DNA of 64,000 nt from FEN-1219 sp963728995 (GCA_963728995.1 CAVSMD010000008.1:62001-126000); one strand, 5' to 3'. Numbered from the stretch's first letter, positions 34,703 through 43,881 are shown. Program-made: numbers and translations. The notes: generated by a model not told the origin, from the letters alone.

Positions 34703-36103
34703 ATGGCCGCCTCACTATTCGAGAAGATCTGGGCGTCGCACGTCGTCACACCGGAGACGGACGATACGCCGGCCGTCCTATACGTCGACCTGCATTTGCT
34801 CCACGAGGTGACGACGCCGCAAGCGTTCGATCTCCTGCGGTCCAGAGGCTTGCCGGTCCGCTGTCCGGACAAATGTCTCGCGACGCTCGATCACTCGACG
34901 CCGACGGTGCCGGTCACGAGCCTCAGGGATCTCGAGGTCGTCAGCGAGCCCTCGGCGGCCAAGCAGGTGCGCCAGATGGAGCGCAACTGCCAGGATTTCG
35001 GCATCGAGCTGCGCGGCTTCGGCAGCCGCGACCGAGGGATCGTCCACGTCATGGGCCCCGAGCTCGGCGCAACGCAGCCGGGCTCGACGATCGTGTGCGG
35101 CGATTCACACACGAGCACGCATGGCGCGTTCGGTGCCCTCGCCTTCGGCATTGGCACCACCGAGGTCGGGCACGTGCTCGCGACGCAGTGTCTGTTGCAG
35201 CGCAAGCCCAAGAATCTGGCGATCACCGTGGACGGCACGTTGCCGCCGGACGTGACGGCCAAGGACCTGATCCTGAGCATCATCGGCACGATCGGGGTCG
35301 GCGGCGGCACGGGCCACGTCATCGAGTACCGCGGTCGCGCGATTGGCGCCCTCTCCATGGAGGAGCGCATGACCGTGTGCAACATGTCGATCGAGGCCGG
35401 TGCGCGCGCCGGCATGATCGCGCCCGACGACACCACGTATCAGTACATGGCCGGTAGGCCGCTTGCGCCGCAAGGCAGTGAATGGGATGCGGCGTTGGCC
35501 TGGTGGCGACAGCTGCCGAGCGATCCGGAGGCGCACTTCGACCAAGAGATCAGGATCGACGGCTCGAAGCTGCGCCCCATGGTCACGTTCGGCACGAACC
35601 CCGGCATGGTCATCCCGATCGACGCCAGCGTTCCCGACGACGACGATCCGGCGTTTCGCAAGGCGCTGGCTTACATGCAGCTCGAGGCCGGCAAGCCTCT
35701 GCTCGGGGCTCCGGTGGACGTGGTATTCATCGGCTCCTGCACGAACGGCCGTTTGAGCGATATCCGCGCGGCCGCGCAGATCTTGCGCGGCCGCCACGTC
35801 GCCGAGCGGGTCCGGCTCCTCGTCGTTCCCGGCTCCGCCGCCGTGAAGCGCCAGGCCGAAGCCGAGGGGCTCGATGAGATCGTGCGCGCCGCCGGCGGCG
35901 AATGGCGCGAGCCGGGCTGCTCGATGTGCATCGGTATGAACGGCGATACCGTACCGCGCGGCAAGCTGTCCGTCAGCACGAGCAACAGGAATTTCGAGGG
36001 CCGCCAAGGCACGGGCGCGCGCACCGTCCTCGCGAGCCCCGTCACCGCGGCCGCCGCGGCGGTGAACGGGGTGATCAGCGATCCACGCGAGCTCGTGAGC
36101 TGA
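34703..36103 (+). CDS. leuC: 3-isopropylmalate dehydratase, large subunit
   Basis: A 466-residue aconitase-fold subunit. The [4Fe-4S] ligands are in GSCTNGR and the paired EPGCSMC region. CGDSHTSTHGAFG and GTGHVIEY are typical of LeuC. With LeuD it isomerises 2-isopropylmalate to 3-isopropylmalate. It is followed after one base by leuD. Confidence 0.96.
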   Translation: MAASLFEKIWASHVVTPETDDTPAVLYVDLHLLHEVTTPQAFDLLRSRGLPVRCPDKCLATLDHSTPTVPVTSLRDLEVVSEPSAAKQVRQMERNCQDFGIELRGFGSRDRGIVHVMGPELGATQPGSTIVCGDSHTSTHGAFGALAFGIGTTEVGHVLATQCLLQRKPKNLAITVDGTLPPDVTAKDLILSIIGTIGVGGGTGHVIEYRGRAIGALSMEERMTVCNMSIEAGARAGMIAPDDTTYQYMAGRPLAPQGSEWDAALAWWRQLPSDPEAHFDQEIRIDGSKLRPMVTFGTNPGMVIPIDASVPDDDDPAFRKALAYMQLEAGKPLLGAPVDVVFIGSCTNGRLSDIRAAAQILRGRHVAERVRLLVVPGSAAVKRQAEAEGLDEIVRAAGGEWREPGCSMCIGMNGDTVPRGKLSVSTSNRNFEGRQGTGARTVLASPVTAAAAAVNGVISDPRELVS

Positions 36104-36104
36104 C

Positions 36105-36677
36105 ATGGAACCGGTCAAGCAAATCGTCTCGAGGACCGTCGTGCTGCCGAACGACGACATCGACACGGACCAGATCATCCCGGCGCGCTTTCTGACGACG
36201 ACCACGAAAGAAGGTCTCGGACGGAACCTGTTCGCGGACTGGCGGTATTCGAAGGACGGGCGCGAGCGCACGGAGTTCGTGCTGAATCGCCCCGAGAGTC
36301 GCGGGGCCGCGGTGCTCGTCGGCGGCAACAACTTCGGCTGCGGATCGTCGCGCGAGCACGCGCCGTGGGCCCTGCTCGACTTCGGCATTCGCGTCGTCGT
36401 CAGCACCGCGATCGCGGACATCTTCCGGAGCAACTCGCTGAAGAATGGCCTGGTTCCCGTGATCGTCGACGTTGCGACTCATCGCTGGCTGATCGAGCAT
36501 CCCGGAGTCGAGGTGAAGATCGACGTCCCGAGCGCCACGATCGAGGTCGACGGCAAGAGCGTCGCGTTCCCGATCGATCGATTCTCGCGCTTCTGCCTCG
36601 TGAACGGCATCGATCAGCTCGGCTACTTGCTCGAGCAAGACGCCGCGATCACGGGTTACGAGCAGGCGCACGCATGA
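36105..36677 (+). CDS. leuD: 3-isopropylmalate dehydratase, small subunit
   Basis: A 190-residue swivel-domain subunit with DIDTDQIIPARFL, NNFGCGSSREHAPWAL and SIFRSNS-like DIFRSNSLKNGL motifs. Partner of LeuC. The stop overlaps the leuB ATG (ATGA). Confidence 0.95.
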   Translation: MEPVKQIVSRTVVLPNDDIDTDQIIPARFLTTTTKEGLGRNLFADWRYSKDGRERTEFVLNRPESRGAAVLVGGNNFGCGSSREHAPWALLDFGIRVVVSTAIADIFRSNSLKNGLVPVIVDVATHRWLIEHPGVEVKIDVPSATIEVDGKSVAFPIDRFSRFCLVNGIDQLGYLLEQDAAITGYEQAHA

Positions 36678-37747
36678 GCCGGCGGATCGTCGTGCTCGCC
36701 GGGGACGGCGTGGGCCCCGAGGTCACGGCCGAGGCGGTGCGCGTGCTGAAGAGCGTGTCGGCGAAGGACGGCCTCGGTCTCGAGTTCGAGGACGCACTGA
36801 TCGGCGGCGCCGCGTACGATGCGGCCGGCTCGCCGCTACCGGAGGCGACCGTCGCGGCTTGCAAGTCGTCCGCCGGCATCCTGCTCGGTGCCGTCGGCGG
36901 CCCGAAGTGGGCCGATATTCCGGTGCAGCACCGTCCCGAGCAGGGGCTGCTCGCGATCCGCAAGGTCCTCGGCTTATTCGCGAACCTGCGGCCCGTCACG
37001 ACGGTGCCCGAGCTGGCCGCGGCTTCGCCCTTGAAAGCCGAGAAGCTCGCAGGCGTCAACATCATGGTGATCCGCGAGCTCACGGGCGGAATCTATTTCG
37101 GCAAGCGCAGCCGCACGGCCGATGCCGCGTTCGATACCTGCGAGTACACGACGGTCGAGATCGAGCGCGTCTGCCGGGTCGCCGGCCGGCTCGCCATGAC
37201 GCGCCGTCGCAAGGTGACGTCCGTGGACAAGGCCAACGTGCTCGATACGTCGCGACTCTGGCGCGACGTGGCCACGCGGGTGTTCCGCACGGAATTTCCG
37301 CAGCTGACCGTCGAGCACCTGCTCGTCGACGCGGCCGCCATGCATCTGCTGAGCCGACCCGTGGATTTCGATGTGCTGGTCACGGAGAACATGTTCGGCG
37401 ACATCCTGACGGACGAGGCGTCGATGCTGGCCGGCTCGATGGGCCTCTTGCCGTCGGCGTCCCTCGGTGCAGACGACGGCCCGGGGCTGTATGAGCCGAT
37501 TCACGGCTCGGCGCCGGACATCGCCGGCCAGGGCGTGGCAAATCCCTGCGGCACGATCCTCAGCACCGCGCTGATGCTGCGCTATAGCTGCGGCGCGGAA
37601 GGCTCGGCCCGGCGCGTGGAGGCGGCCGTGGGGGGCGCCCTGCGCTCCGGCGCGCGGACGCGGGACATCGCGGCCCCCGGCGCGCGCGAGTGGCTCGGCA
37701 CGACGGCGTTCGCCGACGTGGTCCTGCGCCACCTGGCGGCACACTAG
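36674..37747 (+). CDS. leuB: 3-isopropylmalate dehydrogenase
   Basis: A 357-residue NAD-dependent beta-decarboxylating dehydrogenase. The start of the fold is VLAGDGVGPEVTAEAV; the substrate and metal residues are in RELTGGIYFGKRS, NMFGDILTDEASMLAGSMG and YEPIHGSAPDIAGQG. Start: ATG 36674 overlapping leuD; a longer frame upstream is a leuD shadow. leuA is not in this operon. It is the last gene of the cluster before the his promoter. Confidence 0.95.
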   Translation: MSRRIVVLAGDGVGPEVTAEAVRVLKSVSAKDGLGLEFEDALIGGAAYDAAGSPLPEATVAACKSSAGILLGAVGGPKWADIPVQHRPEQGLLAIRKVLGLFANLRPVTTVPELAAASPLKAEKLAGVNIMVIRELTGGIYFGKRSRTADAAFDTCEYTTVEIERVCRVAGRLAMTRRRKVTSVDKANVLDTSRLWRDVATRVFRTEFPQLTVEHLLVDAAAMHLLSRPVDFDVLVTENMFGDILTDEASMLAGSMGLLPSASLGADDGPGLYEPIHGSAPDIAGQGVANPCGTILSTALMLRYSCGAEGSARRVEAAVGGALRSGARTRDIAAPGAREWLGTTAFADVVLRHLAAH

Positions 37748-37756
37748 CCCCCGCTC

Positions 37757-37785
37757 TTGACGAGGCATGGCGATCGTCGTAATGT
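37757..37785 (+). promoter_or_regulatory. Candidate promoter of the histidine operon
   Basis: TTGACG (37757-37762, five of six to the -35 consensus) is followed 17 bases later by TAATGT (37780-37785, a weak -10). The candidate operator overlaps the -10 box. Confidence 0.45.
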
Positions 37786-37802
37786 ACTAGCGCGCTGTTA
37801 CA
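37783..37802. promoter_or_regulatory. Candidate HisR operator (TGTACTAGCG-CGCTGTTACA)
   Basis: A 20-base near-palindrome: 8 of 10 positions in each half match. It overlaps the likely -10 region, 40 bases before the TrpR-family gene. This is the place expected for repression by that protein; binding is inferred from the arrangement alone. Confidence 0.5.
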
Positions 37803-37841
37803 TTAGCGCATTAACATAGTGGCACGCGGACGAGGCAGAGT

Positions 37842-38150
37842 ATGAAGGCACATCGGCGGCAATCGGCGCGTCTCGCGGCGCGGGCCGAGCAAGGGCTCTA
37901 CCGGGCGATCCTGAGCCTGCGCAGCGAAGCGGAGTGCGAGCAGTTCTTCAACGATCTGTGCACGCCGGCCGAGATCGAGGCGCTGGTCGACCGATGGGCG
38001 GTGGTGGGCTACCTTCGGGATGGCCTGCCCTACCGCCGAATTCATGAGCTCACGGGTGTGTCGGTCACCACGATCGGCCGCGTCGCGCGTTTTCTCACAG
38101 CCGGCAACGGTGGCTACCAGACCGTGCTGAAGCGGCTTGCGCCGCTCTAG
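37842..38150 (+). CDS. hisR: TrpR/YerC-family transcriptional regulator (HisR-like)
   Basis: A 102-residue protein with the TrpR/YerC fold: helices EAECEQFFNDLCTPAEIEALVDRW and a helix-turn-helix YRRIHELTGVSVTTIGRVARFL. TrpR-family proteins of this type sit at the head of histidine operons in Xanthomonadales and related groups and are thought to repress them. The ATG has GAGGCAGAG upstream. The operator candidate lies between its start and leuB. The his role is inferred from position. Confidence 0.78.
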   Translation: MKAHRRQSARLAARAEQGLYRAILSLRSEAECEQFFNDLCTPAEIEALVDRWAVVGYLRDGLPYRRIHELTGVSVTTIGRVARFLTAGNGGYQTVLKRLAPL

Positions 38151-38167
38151 CACCGGAGATTGCAACG

Positions 38168-39073
38168 ATGCGCATGACCACCAACGACCGCATCAAGATC
38201 GCGGTGCAGAAGTCGGGGCGCCTCACCGACCACTCGCTCGAGCTGCTGGTCAGATGCGGACTCAGCTACTCGCGCGGCACGGATCAGCTGATCTGCTACG
38301 GCGAGAACATGCCCGTCGACGTGCTGCTCGTGCGCGACGACGACATCCCGCGGCTCGTGCAGGAAGACATCTGCGATCTCGGCATCGTGGGCCTGAACAT
38401 CATCGAGGAGCGGCGCTTGGAGCTCGTGCAGCAAGGCGAGACCGAGCTCTTTACGGAAATCGGCAAGCTCGACTTCGGCCAGTGCCGGCTGTCGTTCGGA
38501 CTGCCGGCCGGTGTACCTTTCGGCGGACCGCACGAGCTGCAGGGCAAGCGTATCGCGACGACCTACCCGCGGATCCTCGCCGATTACCTGAAGCGCCACG
38601 GCGTCGAAGCGCAGATCGTGGCGTTCTCCGGCGCCGTGGAGATTGCGCCGAGCCTCGGCAAGGCCGACCTCATCTGCGATCTCGTGTCGAGTGGGTCCAC
38701 GTTGCGTGCTCACCAGCTCTACGAGGCAGCGACGATTCTCGAGAGCCGCGCCGCGCTAATCCGGACACCGAAAGAGATCGTGGGCGACAAGGCGAAGTGG
38801 CTGCAGCGACTGCTGCTGCGGATCCAAGGTGTGCTGCAGGTCAAGGAAAGCAAGTACATCATGCTGCACGCGCCGCGTTCCGCCTTGAAAGCGATTACCG
38901 CGCTGCTGCCCGGCTCCGAAGCGCCGACGATCATTCCGCTCGAGGGGCGCGACGACAAGGTTGCGGTTCACGCCGTATGCCGCGAGAACGTATTCTGGGA
39001 GACGCTCGAACAGCTCAAGGAAGCCGGCGCGAGCTCGATGCTGGTGTTGCCGGTCGAGAAGATGCTGACTTGA
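38168..39073 (+). CDS. hisG: ATP phosphoribosyltransferase, long form
   Basis: A 301-residue HisG of the long (homohexameric) type, which needs no HisZ. It has KIAVQKSGRL at the active site, LVRDDDIPRLVQEDICDLGIVG and DLVSSGSTLRAHQL at the PRPP site, and an extra C-terminal ACT-like histidine-binding domain (about residues 225-301). It catalyses the first, feedback-inhibited step of histidine synthesis. Start ATG 38168, with GGAG nine bases upstream. Confidence 0.95.
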   Translation: MRMTTNDRIKIAVQKSGRLTDHSLELLVRCGLSYSRGTDQLICYGENMPVDVLLVRDDDIPRLVQEDICDLGIVGLNIIEERRLELVQQGETELFTEIGKLDFGQCRLSFGLPAGVPFGGPHELQGKRIATTYPRILADYLKRHGVEAQIVAFSGAVEIAPSLGKADLICDLVSSGSTLRAHQLYEAATILESRAALIRTPKEIVGDKAKWLQRLLLRIQGVLQVKESKYIMLHAPRSALKAITALLPGSEAPTIIPLEGRDDKVAVHAVCRENVFWETLEQLKEAGASSMLVLPVEKMLT

Positions 39074-39081
39074 GTAGCAGG

Positions 39082-40401
39082 ATGCCACCGCGAATCTGGC
39101 AACGACTGTCGGCGGGCGAACGTGCCGCGCTGCTCGCGCGGCCGGCGCTCGGTAACGACGCGGCGCTCGCGTCGCGCGTCGGCGCCATCATCGATCAGGT
39201 CCGCGCCGAAGGGGATGCGGCGCTGCGTGCTCTCACGGCGCAGCTCGATCGCGTGGAGCTCGACTCGCTGGAGGTCGCGCCGGGCGAGTTCGATGCGGCC
39301 GCCGAGCTCCTCACCGAGCCGCAGCGCGCCGCAATACGGGCCGCGGCGGCAAACATAGAGACGTTCCACCGGCCGCAGGTGCCGCAGCCGTTCGCCGTCG
39401 ACACGCAGCCAGGGGTCCGCTGCGAGCGTGTTCTGCGGGCGATCGAGAGCGTCGGTCTGTACGTGCCCGCGGGCAACGCTCCCCTGCCCTCCACGGCCTT
39501 GATGCTCGGCGTGCCGGCGCGACTCGCGGGCTGCCCGACTCGGGTGCTGTGCAGCCCCGTGCAGGCCAGCGGGCGCGTCGATGCCGCGGTGCTGTACGCC
39601 GCGCGGGTGGCAGGGGTCGAGCGCGTCTTCAAGCTCGGGGGTGCTCAGGCGATAGCGGCCATGGCGTATGGAACCGAGAGCGTGCCGAAGGTCGACAAGA
39701 TCTTCGGGCCGGGCAACACGTGGGTCACCGAGGCGAAGGCGCAGGTCGATCGCGATCCCGCCGGCGCGGCGCGCGACTACCCGGCCGGTCCATCGGAAGT
39801 GCTCGTGATCGCCGATCGGAGCGCGAACCCCGTGTTCGTTGCCGCGGACCTGTTGTCGCAGGCGGAGCACGGCGCGGATTCACAGGTGCTGCTGATCACC
39901 ACGAGTCGGGAGCTGGCGGCCGCGGTCGAAGTCGCCCTCGAGTCGCAGAAGGCGCGGTTGACGCGGCGCACGCTCGCGGAGCAGGCGTTGGCGCACTCGA
40001 GCACGATCGTCGTCGAGGACCTCGGGACCGCCTTCGACATCTCGAACGACTATGCGCCCGAGCATCTGATCCTGCAGATCGAGCAACCGCGCGACTGGTT
40101 ACCGCGCGTGCGCGCGGCCGGATCGGTCTTTCTCGGCCCGTGGACGCCCGAGTCGGTCGGCGATTACTGCAGCGGCACGAACCACGTGCTGCCGACGTAC
40201 GGATTTGCAAAGCGCTATTCGAGCCTCGGCGTGGCCGATTTCATGCGCTCGATGACGGTTCAGGAGCTGACGGCCGACGGTCTGCGCGCCATTGGGCCGA
40301 TCGCGACGACGCTCGCGATGCTCGAGGGCCTCGACGCGCATGCGTGGGCCGTCGACGAGCGACTCGCCGTCATCGAGTCGCCGCCGAGGACGAGCCGATG
40401 A
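39082..40401 (+). CDS. hisD: Histidinol dehydrogenase
   Basis: A 439-residue zinc-dependent NAD enzyme for the last two steps of histidine synthesis. The signature VPKVDKIFGPGNTWVTEAK, DYPAGPSEVLV, EHGADSQVLL and SVGDYCSGTNHVLPT are typical. Start: ATG 39082; a TTG at 39070 overlapping the hisG stop is an alternative. Its stop overlaps hisC (ATGA). Confidence 0.95.
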   Translation: MPPRIWQRLSAGERAALLARPALGNDAALASRVGAIIDQVRAEGDAALRALTAQLDRVELDSLEVAPGEFDAAAELLTEPQRAAIRAAAANIETFHRPQVPQPFAVDTQPGVRCERVLRAIESVGLYVPAGNAPLPSTALMLGVPARLAGCPTRVLCSPVQASGRVDAAVLYAARVAGVERVFKLGGAQAIAAMAYGTESVPKVDKIFGPGNTWVTEAKAQVDRDPAGAARDYPAGPSEVLVIADRSANPVFVAADLLSQAEHGADSQVLLITTSRELAAAVEVALESQKARLTRRTLAEQALAHSSTIVVEDLGTAFDISNDYAPEHLILQIEQPRDWLPRVRAAGSVFLGPWTPESVGDYCSGTNHVLPTYGFAKRYSSLGVADFMRSMTVQELTADGLRAIGPIATTLAMLEGLDAHAWAVDERLAVIESPPRTSR

Positions 40402-41474
40402 GCTCGGTGCTCGCGCTCGCGCGGCCGGAGCTGCGCGGCATTCGACCCTACGTGCCGGGGGCGTACGAGCCCGGTTGCATTCGTTTGAACGCCAACGAGT
40501 CGCCGTGGCGTGCGCCCGGCGACAAATCCGAACGCGGGTTGAACGTGTATCCCCCGCCCCGCCCGACGGTGCTGCAGGCGAAATTGGCGGGGTACTATGG
40601 CATCGAGCAGCGGCAGATCCTCGTGACACGAGGCAGCAGCGAGGCGATCGACGTGCTGATCCGCGGCTTTTGCGTGGCGGGTCGCGACAAGATTCTCGTG
40701 TGCCCGCCGACCTTCGACATGTATCGGCTGTATGCCGGTATTCAGAACGCCGGCGTGGTGCGCGTGCCGCTGCTGACCGATCGCGATTTCGCGCTCGATA
40801 CGGACGCGGTCCTCCGCGCGCTGGACGCGCAGACGAAGCTCGTGTTCATTTGCTCGCCGAACAACCCCACGGGGCAGTCGATGGCGCGTGGCGACATCGA
40901 GCGGATCTGTCGCGAGACGGCCGGGCGGGCCCTCGTGGTCATCGACGAGGCGTACCACGAGTACGCGACGAACGGCGATCATCTCGAGCTGCGCAATCGC
41001 TACGAGCACGTGGTGTTGCTGCGGACCCTGTCGAAGTTCGTATCGCTGGCGGGTGTGCGCTGCGGGCTCGTGGTGGCGACGCCGGAGCTGATCGAGTTCG
41101 CCCAGGTCGTGCTGCCTCCCTACACGTTCCCGACGCCCTCGATCGAGCTCGTCGACGAGGCCTTGACGCAGGACTCGCTGCGAGTCTCCGCGGAGCGCGT
41201 AACCCTGATCAAGCGCGAGCGTGAGCGTCTCGCGGCGGCTCTGCGCGACGTGCCGCAAGTGGTGAAGGTCTTTCCGAGCGACGCGAACTTCATCATGGTG
41301 AAGACGCGCGACGGGCAGCGCTTCCGCGAGGCCGCGCGGCGCGCGGACATCTTGGTGAGGACCTTCGAGGATCCGTTGCTGGCGAATTGCGTCCGCATCA
41401 CGATCGGCAAGCCCGAGGACAACGACCAGCTGCTGAAGGCCGTGTCGGGCGTGGAGCCCCCGAGCCATGCGTAG
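40398..41474 (+). CDS. hisC: Histidinol-phosphate aminotransferase
   Basis: A 358-residue fold-type I aminotransferase. It has RLNANESPW, SPNNPTGQSM, DEAYHEY and the PLP Lys in LRTLSKFVSLAGVRCG. It makes L-histidinol phosphate from imidazole-acetol phosphate. It overlaps hisD by four bases and hisB by eight. Confidence 0.94.
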   Translation: MSSVLALARPELRGIRPYVPGAYEPGCIRLNANESPWRAPGDKSERGLNVYPPPRPTVLQAKLAGYYGIEQRQILVTRGSSEAIDVLIRGFCVAGRDKILVCPPTFDMYRLYAGIQNAGVVRVPLLTDRDFALDTDAVLRALDAQTKLVFICSPNNPTGQSMARGDIERICRETAGRALVVIDEAYHEYATNGDHLELRNRYEHVVLLRTLSKFVSLAGVRCGLVVATPELIEFAQVVLPPYTFPTPSIELVDEALTQDSLRVSAERVTLIKRERERLAAALRDVPQVVKVFPSDANFIMVKTRDGQRFREAARRADILVRTFEDPLLANCVRITIGKPEDNDQLLKAVSGVEPPSHA

Positions 41475-42531
41475 AATTCTGTTCCTCGATCGCGGCGGCA
41501 CGCTCGTGCAGGAGCCGAGTGGCGGCCCCATGGACACACTCGAGAATTTGCGCTTGGTGCCGGGCGTGATCCCCGCGTTGCTGCGCTGCAAGGCGGCCGG
41601 CTACGAGCTCGTGATCGTCACGAACCAAGGCGGGCTCGGCAGTCCGACCTTCCCGCGTGCGGCATTCGAGCGCTCGGACGAATATCTGCTGCAGCTAATG
41701 GCCTCGCAGGGCATTCGTTTCGCGGGCAATTTCGTCTGCCCGCATCTGCCCGAGGCCGGCTGCAGCTGCCGCAAGCCGGCGATCGGGCTCGTGCGCGACT
41801 TCGTGAACGCGTCGCCGCTCGACCGGGAGCGCTCGGCGATGGTCGGCGACCGTGACATCGATGTCGAGTTCGCCCGGAACCTCGGGATTCGCGGCTTCAA
41901 GCTCGGCGCGTCTGGCGCCGAGACCTGGGACATCGTGGCGCACGCCCTCGTCGATCGGCCGCGCACCGCGACCGTCGGTCGCCGTACGCGGGAGACCGAC
42001 ATTCGCGTCGCCGTCGACCTCGACAGCGAGGCCGAGCCGCGCGCGACAACAGGCCTCGGTTTCTTCGACCACATGCTCCAGCAGCTCGGCAAGCATGGCG
42101 GCTTCAAGCTCGAGGTGGAATGCAAAGGCGATCTCGGCGTCGACGAGCATCACACGGTCGAAGACGTTGCGCTCGCGCTCGGCCAAGCGCTGCGCGAGGC
42201 GCTCGGCGACAAGCGCGGAATCCAGCGCTATGGCTTCCTGCTGCCGATGGACGAGGCCGATGCCGAGGTATCGGTGGATCTCGGCGGCAGGCCGTTCCTG
42301 GTGTTCGAAGGCGCGTTTGCACGCGATCGCGTGGGCGATCTGCCGACGGAGCTCGTGCCACATTTCTTCCGCTCGCTGGCCGAGACGCTCGGCGCGGCCA
42401 TTCACGTTCGCGTGCGCGGCGAGAACACGCATCACATGGTCGAAGTCACGTTCAAGGCCGTGGCCCGGAGCCTTCGCCAGGCTTTCGTCCGCCGTGGCGA
42501 TGAGTTGCCGACGACGAAGGGCCAGCTATGA
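41467..42531 (+). CDS. hisB: Bifunctional histidinol-phosphatase / imidazoleglycerol-phosphate dehydratase, phosphatase site altered
   Basis: A 354-residue HisB fusion as in E. coli. The N-terminal HAD phosphatase has nucleophile Asp8 in FLDRGGTL, the zinc-site pattern CPHLPEAGCSCRKP and GDRDID for Mg binding. However, the usual second Asp of DxDGT is Gly10 (codon GGC), so catalysis may be impaired. The C-terminal IGPD domain (about 167-354) has FFDHMLQQLGKHGGF, DEHHTVEDVALALG and HFFRSLAETLG, all intact. The start overlaps hisC. The altered residue is a single-base difference. Confidence 0.9.
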   Translation: MRRILFLDRGGTLVQEPSGGPMDTLENLRLVPGVIPALLRCKAAGYELVIVTNQGGLGSPTFPRAAFERSDEYLLQLMASQGIRFAGNFVCPHLPEAGCSCRKPAIGLVRDFVNASPLDRERSAMVGDRDIDVEFARNLGIRGFKLGASGAETWDIVAHALVDRPRTATVGRRTRETDIRVAVDLDSEAEPRATTGLGFFDHMLQQLGKHGGFKLEVECKGDLGVDEHHTVEDVALALGQALREALGDKRGIQRYGFLLPMDEADAEVSVDLGGRPFLVFEGAFARDRVGDLPTELVPHFFRSLAETLGAAIHVRVRGENTHHMVEVTFKAVARSLRQAFVRRGDELPTTKGQL

Positions 42532-43130
42532 CACGGTCTCCGGTCATTATCCCGTCGTGCGGCTCGAATCTCGCGTCGTTGCAGTTCGCGCTCGAGCGGC
42601 TCGGCGTCAACGTGCCGTTGACCGAGGACGCGGAGCGAATTCGCGCCGCCAGCCACGTCATTTTGCCCGGCGTCGGCGCGGCCGCCCCTGGCATGGCGCG
42701 GCTGGCGGCGGCCGGGCTCGTGGATCTGATTCCGACGCTGACGCAGCCGGTGCTCGGCATCTGCCTGGGCATGCAGCTGCTGTTCGCTCGCTCCGAGGAA
42801 GAGGAGACGCCCTGTCTCGGCGTCATCGACGCAGTGGTCGAGCGGCTGCCGGCCAGCCCGGAGTTGCCGGTGCCGGAGATGGGCTGGAACGAGCTCGAGC
42901 CGGTCGGCGCATCGGCGCTGCTGACGGGCGTGCCGTCCGGCGCGTATGCCTACTTCGTCCACAGCTATGCGGCGCCCCCGGGGCCTTACACACGCGCGCT
43001 CACCGAGTACGGCCGCCCATTCTCGGCGGTCGTCGAGCAGCGCAACTTCTTCGGCACGCAGTTCCATCCCGAGCGCTCGTCCCGGGTCGGTGCCCAGATC
43101 CTCGACAATTTTCTCATGATCACGCTGTAG
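42528..43130 (+). CDS. hisH: Imidazole glycerol phosphate synthase, glutaminase subunit
   Basis: A 200-residue class I glutamine amidotransferase that supplies ammonia to HisF. The nucleophile Cys79 is in LGICLGMQLLF; His and Glu are in GTQFHPERS. The N-terminal strand (VIIPSCGSNL) differs from the more common VIDYGMGN. It overlaps hisB by four bases. It ends 13 bases before hisA. Confidence 0.93.
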   Translation: MTRSPVIIPSCGSNLASLQFALERLGVNVPLTEDAERIRAASHVILPGVGAAAPGMARLAAAGLVDLIPTLTQPVLGICLGMQLLFARSEEEETPCLGVIDAVVERLPASPELPVPEMGWNELEPVGASALLTGVPSGAYAYFVHSYAAPPGPYTRALTEYGRPFSAVVEQRNFFGTQFHPERSSRVGAQILDNFLMITL

Positions 43131-43143
43131 CTAATTATTTTCT

Positions 43144-43881
43144 ATGAAGTTAATCCCCGCTATCGATCTGCGTGACGGGCGCTGCGTGCGGCTCCTCAAG
43201 GGGGATTTCGCCGCGGAGACGCGTTATCCGGTGGAGCCCGTGGCGCTGGCGGTTCAGTACCGGCAGCAAGGGGCGGACTGGCTGCATGTGGTGGACCTCG
43301 ACGGCGCCAAACACGGCGAGCCCGCGAACCTAGCGCTGATCGAGCGCATGGCGGCGGCGGCCGGCGTCTCGGTGCAATACGGCGGCGGGGTACGGACGCC
43401 GTCGAGCCTCGAGCAGGCGCTGGCGGTGGTCGCCCGCGTCGTGATCGGCAGTCTCGCGGTGACGGATCCCGACACCGTGACGGGCTGGCTCACGCGCTAT
43501 GGGCCGGAGCGGTTGGTGCTGGCCCTGGACGTGCGGCTCGGCGACGACGGCACGCCGATGATTGCGACGCACGGCTGGACGCGCGCCTCGACGCTGACGT
43601 TGGCGGCGGCCATCGAACGGTACGCCGCGGCCGGACTGCGCCACGTGCTGTGCACCGATATCGACCGGGACGGCGCGCTGACGGGTCCGAACGTGAGCCT
43701 TTACCGGGACTGCGCGGCCCGGTGGCCGAGCCTCGCGTTCCAGGCGTCGGGCGGCGTGCGCGACGTCGCCGACCTTCAGGCGCTCGCCGCCGCGGGCGCG
43801 GCCGCCGCGGTTTCGGGCAAAGCGCTGCTCGAAGGCCGGCTCAAGCCAGAGGAGATTCGACCATTCTTACGCGGCGCATAA
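43144..43881 (+). CDS. hisA: ProFAR isomerase (phosphoribosylformimino-AICAR-ribotide isomerase)
   Basis: A 245-residue TIM barrel with IPAIDLRDGRCVRLLKG, VQYGGGVR and DIDRDGALTGPN, the HisA signatures. It isomerises ProFAR to PRFAR. The start is preceded by an AT-rich stretch with no clear ribosome site. The last 19 bases overlap hisF. Confidence 0.94.
   Translation: MKLIPAIDLRDGRCVRLLKGDFAAETRYPVEPVALAVQYRQQGADWLHVVDLDGAKHGEPANLALIERMAAAAGVSVQYGGGVRTPSSLEQALAVVARVVIGSLAVTDPDTVTGWLTRYGPERLVLALDVRLGDDGTPMIATHGWTRASTLTLAAAIERYAAAGLRHVLCTDIDRDGALTGPNVSLYRDCAARWPSLAFQASGGVRDVADLQALAAAGAAAAVSGKALLEGRLKPEEIRPFLRGA

Noticed and set aside
38137..39081. Extended hisD start far upstream
   Set aside because: Overlaps hisG entirely; the extra part is Arg/Ala-rich shadow. 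The ATG at 39082 (or TTG 39070) is used.
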